A program made the position numbers and the translations under genes. The notes under the pieces were generated by a model, which did not search any database, was not told the origin of the DNA, and worked only from the letters and a program-made list of their open reading frames with translations. A DNA stretch of 64,000 nucleotides from Saccharicrinis fermentans DSM 9555 = JCM 21142 (lineage in GTDB: Bacteria; Bacteroidota; Bacteroidia; Bacteroidales; Marinilabiliaceae): NCBI RefSeq assembly GCF_000517085.1, contig NZ_KI912107.1:4957980-5021979 (forward strand), read 5' to 3'. Below are positions 38,140 to 47,210 of this stretch, one piece after another. Every line of letters begins with the position of its first letter. Position 1 is the stretch's first letter.

Positions 38140-38186
38140 TGGTATTCTTTTTAATGGATTTGTGTTTGGTCTTTGTTTGTATTTCG

Positions 38187-38696
38187 TCACTTTATTTTTA
38201 CATCAATACCACTTACCATTAGTATAACCTCGTTGGCTTTCTGTGCTATGTACTGGTTCATCCATCCTTGTAAGTCCGTAAACTTCCTTTGTATCTCATT
38301 TTCAGGCATGCCACCTAGCCCGATCTCGTTGGTGACAATGATGAAATGGGCATCTTGTTTCAGGAGAGCATCAAATTCTTTTTGTGCCTGAGACAGCGAT
38401 AGGTCAATGTCGCTTTTGTTATCAAAGAAAAAGTTGGTAAGCCATAGTGTAATGCAATCAATTAGTACTACTTTCCCTTTGAAGTTATGGGTGGAAATAA
38501 ATTTTTCCTCTTCTATGTTTACCCAACGTTCATCCCTATCTGCCTTGTGTCTCTCAATGCGCTTTCTGTGTTCTTCATCCCATATTCTGGAGGTTGCTAG
38601 ATAAATGGGCTGACTGCTTAATTGTGTTGCGTATTTTTGAGCGTAGGAGCTCTTACCTGAACGTTGTCCTCCTGTTATTAATGTTAATTGAGCCAT
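38187..38696 (-). CDS. cobU: adenosylcobinamide kinase / guanylyltransferase
   Basis: A 169-residue P-loop enzyme: GGQRSGKSS (residues 9-17) is the CobU Walker A, and RHKADRDERWVNIEE carries the His used for GMP attachment in this family. It phosphorylates adenosylcobinamide and adds GMP to form AdoCbi-GDP. Length is normal. Last gene of the minus-strand cobT-cobS-cobC-cobU group, 24 bases after cobC. Confidence 0.94.
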   Translation of the reverse strand: MAQLTLITGGQRSGKSSYAQKYATQLSSQPIYLATSRIWDEEHRKRIERHKADRDERWVNIEEEKFISTHNFKGKVVLIDCITLWLTNFFFDNKSDIDLSLSQAQKEFDALLKQDAHFIIVTNEIGLGGMPENEIQRKFTDLQGWMNQYIAQKANEVILMVSGIDVKIK

Positions 38697-38720
38697 GTTT
38701 TTTATATTCCTGATGATGTT

Positions 38721-39293
38721 TTATTTTATGAAATCGACCTCCTCAAAGCTTTCATGAAGGGTAATTTTAATCACTGCTCCATAATTTAGTTTTAGGCTAA
38801 ATATCTTATCCATAGGAATATGCAAATACCGAGATATAAGGCATCGCATAATACCTGAATGGGTAACCATCGCTATCTTCGAATGCTCTTTCAAAGGAAG
38901 AATGTCGTTGTCGATAAAATGGCTGGCTCTGGAGAAGAGTTGGTTAAAGTTTTCGCCGTTTGGAGTGGACTTATGAACAAAATCATCACTCCATATTTTT
39001 AGCACTTCCTTATCTATGTCTTTCCAAGGTTTCATCTCCCAATCTCCAAAATTTAATTCCTTTAGTCTGTTATCGTAATGAATCACTGAACCTGGAAATA
39101 AGGCTTCGCCTAATTTCCGACATCTGATCAATGGACTGGAGAAGATATATGCAGGGGTGAGGTTGATGAGCAAGTTTTTGATTTTTTCAGCCTCCTCTTT
39201 AAAGCTGTCCGCCACGTCCAGATCAGAATCTCCATAACATATACCAGGTTCAATGTTTGGGGTGGTATGTCTGATTATATATAACTCTTTCAT
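38721..39293 (-). CDS. cobC: histidine phosphatase, alpha-ribazole phosphatase (CobC)
   Basis: A 190-residue histidine phosphatase with the catalytic RHT motif (YIIRHTTP, His9), the second-site stretch FSSPLIRCRKL and MVTHSGIMRCLI. In cobalamin salvage CobC removes the phosphate from alpha-ribazole phosphate or cobalamin phosphate. The family alone is broad; its placement between cobS and cobU gives the specific call. Confidence 0.88.
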   Translation of the reverse strand: MKELYIIRHTTPNIEPGICYGDSDLDVADSFKEEAEKIKNLLINLTPAYIFSSPLIRCRKLGEALFPGSVIHYDNRLKELNFGDWEMKPWKDIDKEVLKIWSDDFVHKSTPNGENFNQLFSRASHFIDNDILPLKEHSKIAMVTHSGIMRCLISRYLHIPMDKIFSLKLNYGAVIKITLHESFEEVDFIK

Positions 39294-39429
39294 ACGATTT
39301 GTTTTTTTAAGGACACATTGAATTTCTCATGTGTATTAGCTTGTCGTGTTGGAAAAATTGTGGCATAACCCATTTTTTTTGTTTGGGGTGCTCCTTTTAT
39401 GAGTAAGGACTTGTGGAACTGTATCCTGA

Positions 39430-40197
39430 TCAAAAGAACTGTAGTAAAGTTCCTAAGGCAAGTAAACTTAAATAAAAAATCACTTCGGTAACCTGTTGCA
39501 TCGTACCTAAGCAATCGCCAACATAACCACCTATCCATTTATTAAAGTATCTTTCGAGCCAGTATTTTGCGATCAAAAGAGGTATTAAGGTAAGGTAGAC
39601 TTCCCAATTTCTAAAAATTAAAAGCGATATGAGACCCATTATTATGGCTATCCACAAATCTGTGATATGTAAATTTTTTGTCACAGGTTTCGATTTACTT
39701 AATTCATCTTCGCGCACATAGGATAGACTGTACATTGTAGAAACAGCAAAGGTACGACTAATGCTGTGTGCAACAATGAGCGAGGGTATCACCAAAGAAT
39801 TTGGTAATGCGTTGAGAGCAAGGAATTTTAGCATTAAAAGCAAAATCATGCCAATCATACCATAGGCACCTACTCTGGAATCTTTCATGATCTCCAGAAT
39901 TTTTTCTTTGTTCCAACCGCCGCCAAAGCCATCACATACATCGGCAAATCCGTCTTCGTGAAAGGCGCCAGTTAATAGAATGGTTGCTATCATTGATAAT
40001 ATGATGGCAATAGGAGGCGTAAAAATTAGATTGGCGAGCCAGAATACCAATCCTCCCATGGCGCCTATGATTATTCCTACCAATGGAAAATATCGGTTGC
40101 ATTTATTTAATCGATCCTCTGAGTAACCAACCCATTTAGGAACGGGTATGCGGGTTATGAACATGAGGGCTGTAAAAAAAAGTTTTATTTGCTTCAT
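39430..40197 (-). CDS. cobS: adenosylcobinamide-GDP ribazoletransferase (cobalamin synthase)
   Basis: A 255-residue inner-membrane protein with six or so membrane segments and the CobS motif GAFHEDGFADVCDGFGGGWNKEK (Asp-rich metal site). It joins AdoCbi-GDP to alpha-ribazole, the last step of the nucleotide loop. A 136-base gap to cobC holds no gene I accept. It lies 60 bases after cobT. Confidence 0.94.
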   Translation of the reverse strand: MKQIKLFFTALMFITRIPVPKWVGYSEDRLNKCNRYFPLVGIIIGAMGGLVFWLANLIFTPPIAIILSMIATILLTGAFHEDGFADVCDGFGGGWNKEKILEIMKDSRVGAYGMIGMILLLMLKFLALNALPNSLVIPSLIVAHSISRTFAVSTMYSLSYVREDELSKSKPVTKNLHITDLWIAIIMGLISLLIFRNWEVYLTLIPLLIAKYWLERYFNKWIGGYVGDCLGTMQQVTEVIFYLSLLALGTLLQFF

Positions 40198-40257
40198 GGT
40201 TTGTGTTCCAAGATATACTATTTAAGATGATCGTTCTCTTTTGTTGTATTCTATTGA

Positions 40258-41289
40258 TTATCGGTTACTAACTCCTGCATCTTCAAAACTGCTCATCCTA
40301 TTTAGGAACTGGATGGCACTTTCGATGATGGGATATGCCACAGCACTACCAGTTCCTTCACCAAGGCGCATATCTAAATCTAAGATAGGTTCTGCTTGTA
40401 GGTAATTTAACATTAGGTCGTGTCCGTTTTCGTGTGATTTATGTGAGAATATGCAATAGTCAAGTATATTATTGTTAATTTTATAAGCGGCCAGCAGAGC
40501 AGATGTAACAATGAAACCATCTATCATGATTGTCATTTTATATTTGGCTGCCTGAAGCATAGCCCCTGTTATGGTTGCCATTTCAAAGCCTCCCAGTGCA
40601 GCTAGTATATGCATTGGGTCTTTTAACTCTTTGTGGAGTTGGAGTGCTATTTCAATAACGGAGGCTTTGTGGGCAATACCTTTTTCATCCAGACCAGTTC
40701 CTGCACCTGCTGCTTTATTCGGTGTACATCCAGTGTATGCACATAATAGTGCAGCTGCGGCAGTGGTATTGCCGATACCCATCTCTCCAAACCCAATAAT
40801 ATTGGTACCTTTCTTTTGGAGCTCATCTACGAGGCCAGCGCCGTTGTTCAATGCTTTGTCGCATTGTTTTTGTGTCATTGCCGGTCCTTTGGTGAAGTTT
40901 TTAGTTCCGTAAGCAATTTTTTTATCTATTAGGTGAGGGTGGCTTTCAAAATCAAAATTTACACCAGTATCTACCAATAATAAATCTATATTATTCTGCT
41001 TTGTAAAAACGTTGATGGCAGCTCCTCCACTGAGGTAGTTCATCACCATCTGAAAGGTTACTTCTTGAGGAAAGGGGCTAATGCCTTCTTCTGTTACGCC
41101 GTGATCTCCTGCACAAACGATAATGGTAGGATTTATTAGTTTGGGAGTTAAGGTATTTTGAATTTCACTTATTTTTAATGCAATACTTTCCAGTTTTCCC
41201 AGTGAACCTAGCGGTTTGGTTTTGGTATTGATTTTATGTGTTATTTTTTCTGAGAGTTCTGATTTTAATGCTTGAATATTGAATTCCAT
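40258..41289 (-). CDS. cobT: nicotinate-nucleotide--dimethylbenzimidazole phosphoribosyltransferase
   Basis: A 343-residue enzyme with clear CobT blocks: KTKPLGSLGKLE, CAGDHGVTEEGIS, GEMGIGNTTAAAA, and the conserved C-terminal Glu (LRLGEGTGSA). It activates the lower-ligand base for attachment to cobinamide. First gene of the salvage group. No cobalamin riboswitch was recognised upstream; instead a hairpin with a T tract lies directly before the start. Confidence 0.95.
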   Translation of the reverse strand: MEFNIQALKSELSEKITHKINTKTKPLGSLGKLESIALKISEIQNTLTPKLINPTIIVCAGDHGVTEEGISPFPQEVTFQMVMNYLSGGAAINVFTKQNNIDLLLVDTGVNFDFESHPHLIDKKIAYGTKNFTKGPAMTQKQCDKALNNGAGLVDELQKKGTNIIGFGEMGIGNTTAAAALLCAYTGCTPNKAAGAGTGLDEKGIAHKASVIEIALQLHKELKDPMHILAALGGFEMATITGAMLQAAKYKMTIMIDGFIVTSALLAAYKINNNILDYCIFSHKSHENGHDLMLNYLQAEPILDLDMRLGEGTGSAVAYPIIESAIQFLNRMSSFEDAGVSNR

Positions 41290-41302
41290 ATGTGACGATA
41301 TT

Positions 41303-41343
41303 AAAAAAAAATAGAAAGGCGCAATGAAAAATTCAATGCGCCT
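41303..41343 (-). terminator. hairpin plus T tract immediately before cobT
   Basis: On the minus strand an 11-of-12-pair stem (41343-41332 with 41328-41317) with a three-base loop is followed by nine T (41311-41303), 13 bases before the cobT start codon. As a terminator it would cut off any upstream promoter, so it may be an attenuator or the end of the preceding unit. Confidence 0.6.
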
Positions 41344-41400
41344 GTAAAAATATAATTATTAATTGGTCTATTTCTAAAGGTAGTCTTATTTTTAGAAATT

Positions 41401-41663
41401 TCATCCATTCCGTATTCCCATGGTTAGGACTAATGGAAATTCGTCAATATTACCAATGAAAGGCTTATGTAAATCTAAGCTAGAATTATCTTGTCCTAAT
41501 CCATATCCAATACAAACAAAGCAATCTGCCCAAAAGTTGTATTCGAAAATCTATTTCTGGACGAATGTAAGTTTCCTTTGGTATGTGGGTAGATTTTTGT
41601 TCTCGGATATAGTAATCGGTATTTTTTATGCCACCTATACAAAAACTCCAGATTCACTTTATT
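41401..41663 (-). pseudogene. relic of an outer-membrane beta-barrel protein (C-terminal fragment)
   Basis: Two overlapping minus-strand frames read as one broken beta-barrel end. The first gives IGGIKNTDYYIREQ and ETYIRPEIDF; after a one-base slip near 41540-41550 the other frame gives YNFWADCFVCIGYGLGQDN and DEFPLVLTMGIRNG followed by a stop at 41401. The alternating hydrophobic pattern is that of barrel strands. No start is left, and the 5' part is replaced by the end of lolA at 41677. The protein family is not identified. Confidence 0.45.
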
Positions 41664-41676
41664 TAATACAATGAAG

Positions 41677-42315
41677 TTATCTCATATCTATAATATCCAC
41701 ATTGGGGTTAGCATTCTCGTCATACACAAACATACTATCATCCATGGGAGTATTACTTTCTAGTTGATCGATGGAAATAGTGTAATTGTTTCCATCCTTT
41801 CCAATCTGTTGGATTTTGTTGATTTGTAGAGCCTCTTTTTTAATATCCAAGCGAATGCGAGAATATGGTTTATCGCGGTTGAGTGGATAAAGGTCTATGG
41901 AGTATATGGCCGTGCCATTAATTTCCTTTTCTCCTAAATAAGCATATTTAAAACCAGTTTGGTAAATGGTAAAAATAGAAGCCGGATTTAGGGTTTCTTC
42001 ATCATCTGGGTCTGGCTCATCAATGTTTACCTCTTCGGCGTCAATCATGTGTGTCCAAAGTGTTTTTCCATCAAAATAGGTATCTACATCCATTAAGTTG
42101 GCTTTGTATTTATCGCCTTTGATGGAGATGGTGCCTGCGTATTCTTCCTGAATATTTTCTTGAAGATTTTCCAGTTTGAATGAAAAGCTGGCTTTAATCG
42201 TTTTGTATGTTTTTGTTTTTGCTGTCACTTGATCCAAGATCTTCTTTGCTTGTTCCGGGTTTTGAGCAAACACGAATCCGGGAATTAAAGCCACTAGTAA
42301 AAGTATTTTTTTCAT
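41677..42315 (-). CDS. lolA: LolA-like outer-membrane lipoprotein carrier
   Basis: About 212 residues from the ATG at 42315 (MKKILLLVALIPGFVFAQ signal peptide; the longer frame starts without one). The mature protein has the LolA pattern: an N-terminal helix with QAKKILDQVTAK, a half-barrel with TIKASFSF, GDKYKANLMDVDTYFDGKTLWTH and SRIRLDIKK. It ferries lipoproteins through the periplasm. It begins 71 bases after ftsK, a pairing seen widely in Bacteroidota. Confidence 0.9.
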   Translation of the reverse strand: MKKILLLVALIPGFVFAQNPEQAKKILDQVTAKTKTYKTIKASFSFKLENLQENIQEEYAGTISIKGDKYKANLMDVDTYFDGKTLWTHMIDAEEVNIDEPDPDDEETLNPASIFTIYQTGFKYAYLGEKEINGTAIYSIDLYPLNRDKPYSRIRLDIKKEALQINKIQQIGKDGNNYTISIDQLESNTPMDDSMFVYDENANPNVDIIDMR

Positions 42316-42386
42316 TTTGTATAAATTATTTGAACTTATGTACGATATATTGAGGAGTAAGGTTTTCAAAAACAGTACCAAAAATT

Positions 42387-44849
42387 TTATAAGCTTTTTA
42401 AAAGGTGTTCCAACGATAGTTCATCAGGTATAAGAACCTGACGTGCCTTACTGCCTTCAAAGGGTCCAACTATTCCGGCAGCTTCCAGTTGGTCTATGAT
42501 TCTTCCGGCTCTGTTATAGCCGATGGAGAATCTTCGTTGAATCAATGATGTGGAACCCGACTGGTTCGCAACTACCACCCGTGCAGCTTCTTCAAAAAAG
42601 GCATCTTTGTTGCCCAGGTCTACTTCACCTGGTTCATTTGAAGAACTCTCGCCAATATATTCGGGCAAAAGCAATGCGCTGGCGTATCCTTTTTGTGAGC
42701 CAATAAAATCATTTATTTTTTCTACCTCGGGCGTATCAACGAAAGCACATTGTACGCGCACTAGATCACCTCCTTGTGAGATTAGCATATCACCTCTACC
42801 TATAAGCTGGTTGGCTCCAGGAGAATCAAGGATGGTCCTGGAGTCTATCATAGAGGCGACTTTAAAAGCTACTCTGGTAGGGAAGTTGGCTTTGATAACG
42901 CCCGTAATGATATTGGTTGATGGACGTTGGGTGGCTACAATCATATGTATTCCTACCGCACGGGCAAGTTGAGCTATTCGTGCGATGGGCATTTCTACCT
43001 CCTTGCCTGCTGTCATTATGAGGTCGGCAAATTCGTCAATGATGACTACAATATAAGGCAAAAAGCGGTGCCCATTTTCTGGATTCAAGGTGCGCTTTAC
43101 AAACTTATGGTTATATTCTTTAATGTTACGAGCGTGTGCTTTCTTTAGTAGATCATATCTCGTATCCATTTCAATGGTAAGCGAATTTAATGTGGCCACA
43201 ACCTTTTGCACGTCGGTGATGATAGCTTCGTCATCATCATCTGGTAACTTAGCCAAGAAATGACGTTCAATCTTGCTGTAGATGTTAAGTTCTACTTTTT
43301 TCGGGTCTACTAAAACGAACTTTAACTGAGATGGATGTTTTTTATACAGAAGAGAGGTGATGATGGCATTTAATCCCACTGATTTTCCTTGCCCAGTGGC
43401 ACCTGCTACCAGCATATGAGGTGCCTTTGTTAAATCGATAACAAAGGTCTCATTGGATATGGTTTTTCCCAATGCGATGGGAAGCTCGTATTTTGTGGTT
43501 TGAAACTTCTTGGCTGCAATGATAGTTTTCATGGAAACTACTTCGGGCTCGCTGTTGGGAACTTCGATACCAATGGTTCCTTTTCCTGGTATTGGTGCAA
43601 TAATACGTATGCCTAGCGCTGCTAGCGATAGGGCAATGTCGTCTTCTAAGTTTTTGATTTTAGATATCCGAACACCTGGGGCTGGAACAATTTCGTATAA
43701 TGTAACAGTGGGACCAACAGTTGCTTTAATACTTTTGATCTCAATTTTGTAGTCAATCAGTGTATTTACAATTTTATCTTTATTGGAATTGAGCTCCTGA
43801 TCTGTAACGGGTTCGTTACCTGCATGATGATCTTCTAATAGATCTATGGTTGGAAGTTGGTAAGAAGAAAGGTCTAAGGTTGGGTCGTAATCACCCTGAG
43901 GCATGTGTGATTTAACTTCAAAGTCTTCTTCTTCCTCTATTTTTTCGATGGTGAATTTATCGTCTTCATGCAAATGCGCTGAGCCTTCGTTGTCAGAAAT
44001 GTCCAACTCGATGGCCTCGTTCTGCACGTTTTCGTGGATGACAGGATCGGGAGTTTTCTTTTTGACTATGAATTCTTGTTCGGGCTCTGCCTTCTCTACC
44101 TCTGGTGTTGGATTTGGTTTTTCGTGAGGGATGTGGCTATCCTCATTGTCTGTTTCAGGAACATTTAGTAGTGAGGTGTCTTCGCTTTGTGTGTCTTCGC
44201 TTTTTACTGGTATAGTTACTTTTGCACCTCCAGAAGCAAATGCTTGTTTTATAAAAGGAAGAAAATTGTCAAATGTGAAGGTCAAATAAATGATAAGTGT
44301 GAAAAATAGGAATAGAATAATTCCGATGTGACCGATGGCTGATATGAACCACTTGCTCATGAAGTAGCCCATTTCTCCTCCTAATAATATATAATGGTCA
44401 TTTACAGCATTCATACTTAGGTATCCTAATAGGATCGAAAACCAGACTCCAGTGTAAAAACAGTGTAATATGGTTTTTTTTAGGGAAGCAATGTTAATAT
44501 TTAGTAGTTTAAATGCCAGTACGATGAGCGCTGCAATGATTACCACAGCAGAAATGCCGATGCCGGAATTGATAAATAGATCGGCAAAATATGCCCCTAG
44601 TTTACCTGTTCGATTCTCTACGTTGATATCAGAATTGAATATAAATTCAAAAAAGTTGATGTTGAATTTGCTGTGATCTGCTCCACCTGTAAAGACAAAT
44701 GAAATAAAGGCGATCAGTAAAAATAATGAATAGACGATTAAAAACAAGCCAATAAAAAAACGTACTCTGAAGTCACTGATCTTATTTTTGAAATCGGCTA
44801 TGATATTATTTTTATTTTTTGATTTAGGTCGTTTACTTTTTACTCCCAT
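42387..44849 (-). CDS. ftsK: FtsK/SpoIIIE DNA translocase
   Basis: An 820-residue translocase. The N-terminus has four membrane segments (about 30-190), followed by an acidic, low-complexity linker (about 205-330) and the alpha/beta motor with Walker A AGATGQGKS near residue 489 and Walker B IVVIIDEFADLI. The last 65 residues are the winged-helix gamma domain (SLIQRRFSIGYNRAGRI). It pumps chromosome termini through the division septum. The shorter linker than in E. coli FtsK is normal for the phylum. Confidence 0.96.
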   Translation of the reverse strand: MGVKSKRPKSKNKNNIIADFKNKISDFRVRFFIGLFLIVYSLFLLIAFISFVFTGGADHSKFNINFFEFIFNSDINVENRTGKLGAYFADLFINSGIGISAVVIIAALIVLAFKLLNINIASLKKTILHCFYTGVWFSILLGYLSMNAVNDHYILLGGEMGYFMSKWFISAIGHIGIILFLFFTLIIYLTFTFDNFLPFIKQAFASGGAKVTIPVKSEDTQSEDTSLLNVPETDNEDSHIPHEKPNPTPEVEKAEPEQEFIVKKKTPDPVIHENVQNEAIELDISDNEGSAHLHEDDKFTIEKIEEEEDFEVKSHMPQGDYDPTLDLSSYQLPTIDLLEDHHAGNEPVTDQELNSNKDKIVNTLIDYKIEIKSIKATVGPTVTLYEIVPAPGVRISKIKNLEDDIALSLAALGIRIIAPIPGKGTIGIEVPNSEPEVVSMKTIIAAKKFQTTKYELPIALGKTISNETFVIDLTKAPHMLVAGATGQGKSVGLNAIITSLLYKKHPSQLKFVLVDPKKVELNIYSKIERHFLAKLPDDDDEAIITDVQKVVATLNSLTIEMDTRYDLLKKAHARNIKEYNHKFVKRTLNPENGHRFLPYIVVIIDEFADLIMTAGKEVEMPIARIAQLARAVGIHMIVATQRPSTNIITGVIKANFPTRVAFKVASMIDSRTILDSPGANQLIGRGDMLISQGGDLVRVQCAFVDTPEVEKINDFIGSQKGYASALLLPEYIGESSSNEPGEVDLGNKDAFFEEAARVVVANQSGSTSLIQRRFSIGYNRAGRIIDQLEAAGIVGPFEGSKARQVLIPDELSLEHLLKSL

Positions 44850-45105
44850 TTCAATATTTTGTTAATTAGATGTGTTGATGCGTAGGCAAAAATAATAAAT
44901 GTAGATTCTAAATTACAATAGATTGTTATATTTTAGATAATAGACAAGGTAAATGTGGCTAAGGTGTTTGTTAATAGTCGTCTCCTTGAGGTAAGTTGAA
45001 ATAGTTCTTTCACAATTGAAGGCTTTCCTCAATTATTTACATACGCAACAGTATCTGTTTTTGGTATTTTATAGCTATTTACACAGAGGTTTGGTCTTGT
45101 TAATT

Positions 45106-45796
45106 TTATTGAAAGCTTTCAATCATGGTCAATATGAGTGCTTCTATTTCTTTTTCAGGAGTAGGTGTAGCGTCCTCCGGGATGTTGAAGGTCGATTTCT
45201 TGGGGCTATCATAGCTGATGTCGGAGGCTTTAAATAAAAAGCGTATACCATTAAAGTCAATATGAAATTCCATTAATACGCCAGGGACTTTTCTAAAAGG
45301 GGTATGCCTGTTGGGTTGATCAATGTGTATGTCGTTGGTGTAGAATACTTCAAATGGATCACCTGAATCAAATTGCACCATCGCTTTTTTGCATTGGATG
45401 CCTGCCACTTCTTTGCTTTCATCGTTTATATATGTGATGGTTGGGGTTGGTGTTGTTGCCAAAGAAAAAGAAATTGGAGTCTGTTGAGCCTGTGTGTAAA
45501 AGGTTGTTATCCATAAATCGAAAGACGGTAGCACATGAGTCTTTGGTTGATAGGGAATAAAAATCTAAAGAAAAGATGTTAAAACTACCTTTAAAACTAA
45601 AGCGTGTCTGGTTATCTTTAAAGCTTAGCTTTAATATACGAGGCATTAAACTCCCCGTTGGCGACTTAGTAATTTCTTCGGGATAAATAATGGTGTAGCT
45701 AATTACACCCGCAGTGGGATATTCGGATTTATTGGATTTGTTTTTACACCCCTGTATCAATACAGAAAGTAATACTATATATGCAGTATATTTCAT
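45106..45796 (-). pseudogene. frameshifted lipoprotein gene (GLPGLI/DUF4412-like)
   Basis: Two overlapping minus-strand reading frames form one protein. The 5' frame (from ATG 45796) gives a lipoprotein signal (VLLSVLIQGC) and runs to SFNIFSLDF; the 3' frame then continues FIPYQPKTHVLPSFDLW and runs to 45106. Removing one base from the run of five A at 45559-45563 restores a single frame of about 230 codons. The joined sequence (VISYTIIYPEE, TYINDESKEVAGIQCKKAMV) resembles GLPGLI/DUF4412 proteins. Either a real mutation or a homopolymer sequencing error. Confidence 0.75.
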
Positions 45797-45987
45797 TCAG
45801 GTTTCATTGGAACAGGCTACCGAAAATGATTACCATTAATTTTTATATTCAAAAATACGGATAATTAATGAACCTACCCTTCATTTGGTAATCATTTCAT
45901 CTTGGTTTGTCAAAAAATATACTTTTTTCCGAAACCTGATGGATGTATTAGAACTTTGTAATTTGGTTTCTAATACACTTTGCGGGT

Positions 45988-46923
45988 TTAAACATGGCAA
46001 TGGTGTTTTTGGGGGAGAAATATTTCGGATATCATACATCTGGCACTCCCGCCTCCAATTTTCTCAATGGTTTGTATATGCATGGGAAATGGCTCACAGT
46101 AGTTTTCTAGTGCTGATCTTTGCTTTTTTGTTAACACTTGATAAGCACTTTGCGACATTACCAATATTTCTTCTCCTTTTCGTGTTACTAAGGATAGCAT
46201 ATTGCCGGCAAAATGATTGACCTGTTCAAGCGAAATGTCTATGATCTGGTGACCTGTGTGCTCCAAAGAGTGGATGACGGTGTTTCTCTCTTCTTGGTTG
46301 TGAATGCTTTCTAGGCAGATTACGGAGAACTTTTCGCTTACGCACATCATAACGTTGGTATGATATATTTCCTGACCTGTTTTGTCTGTGGCAGTGAAAG
46401 ATATGGGTTTGTAATGTATCGAATCACATAGTTTTATGAAAAGATCCTTGTTTGTTCGGGGTGATAAACCGGCGTAAGCTATTTTGTGAAGATGGTCGAA
46501 TATAATACTACCTGTCCCTTCTAGTGCGAAGCCTTCCTCTTCATACCTTGAGAAGTCTATTATCTCCTTGATATCAAAGTGTTTTTTGATACACTCAATA
46601 ATATCAGGTCTTTTTTCCACTTGACGATTGGGTGTGGCCATGGGGTATAATATGACGGTGCCATCTGCGTGAAAGGACCCCCAGTTATTGGGAAAAATAG
46701 CGTCTGGTTTAATGGGAGTGTCCGTATCTTGTATCACCATAACATTTACTCCTTTGTCCTTTAGGCGATTTGCAAATGTGTCGAATTCTTTTAGTACTTG
46801 TTTTTTGATTTCAGCAGCGTCCATGTCAACAGTGTTCTGGAATGCATTGGAAATAGCTGTTTGAGGGTTGAAGCCAAAATTAGCAGGACGTACCAATAAA
46901 ATATTTGAAGTTGCTTGCGTCAT
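45988..46923 (-). CDS. ctlX: citrulline utilisation hydrolase CtlX-type (arginine deiminase fold)
   Basis: About 311 residues from the ATG at 46923 (MTQATSNILLVRPANFGFNPQT); the longer frame adds an unconserved segment. The guanidino-group modifying fold shows in PDAIFPNNWGSFH, EGTGSIIFDH and the C-terminal nucleophile Cys in GGGSARCMISEIFLP. The family name CtlX comes from a citrulline-using operon; other members may act on different guanidino or ureido compounds. Transcribed alone between two terminator-like hairpins. Confidence 0.85.
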   Translation of the reverse strand: MTQATSNILLVRPANFGFNPQTAISNAFQNTVDMDAAEIKKQVLKEFDTFANRLKDKGVNVMVIQDTDTPIKPDAIFPNNWGSFHADGTVILYPMATPNRQVEKRPDIIECIKKHFDIKEIIDFSRYEEEGFALEGTGSIIFDHLHKIAYAGLSPRTNKDLFIKLCDSIHYKPISFTATDKTGQEIYHTNVMMCVSEKFSVICLESIHNQEERNTVIHSLEHTGHQIIDISLEQVNHFAGNMLSLVTRKGEEILVMSQSAYQVLTKKQRSALENYCEPFPMHIQTIEKIGGGSARCMISEIFLPQKHHCHV

Positions 46924-47097
46924 CTCAGGTTTAATATTTAAATAAATGTTGTAGTGGATCACCAAATGAAACAAGCCGGGAACTTCAACCTTTCAATGTT
47001 TATAAACAAAGGCTTTATTGAAGCTTTATTTGCGCGTTTCTTTTGATGGCTGAAAATTAAATGTTATACAGAAAATAAAAGATGACAAAAATTAGGG

Positions 47098-47131
47098 TAT
47101 AAAAAAGCTGTTATATTTAAATAACAGCTTT
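47098..47131 (-). terminator. terminator of the M3 peptidase gene
   Basis: An 11-pair stem (47104-47114 with 47121-47131) around six bases; on the minus strand it is followed by a run of T. It lies about 80 bases past the peptidase stop. Confidence 0.8.
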
Positions 47132-47210
47132 CTTATTTTATTTCAATCATGATGGCAGGTGGTTGATTGTTTGTCTGGGGCATGTTGCTTTCGGAGCTCC
47201 TTATGTGTGA

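Noticed and set aside
39290-39538. 82-codon minus-strand frame overlapping the end of cobS
   Set aside because: It overlaps the conserved cobS C-terminus in another frame and shows no homology that I recognise.
41290-41676. Cobalamin riboswitch ahead of cobT
   Set aside because: I looked for the B12 box and the GCCACTG core on the minus strand and found neither.
45945-45976. Nine-pair hairpin downstream of ctlX
   Set aside because: Long loop and no T tract on the ctlX strand; too weak to call a terminator.
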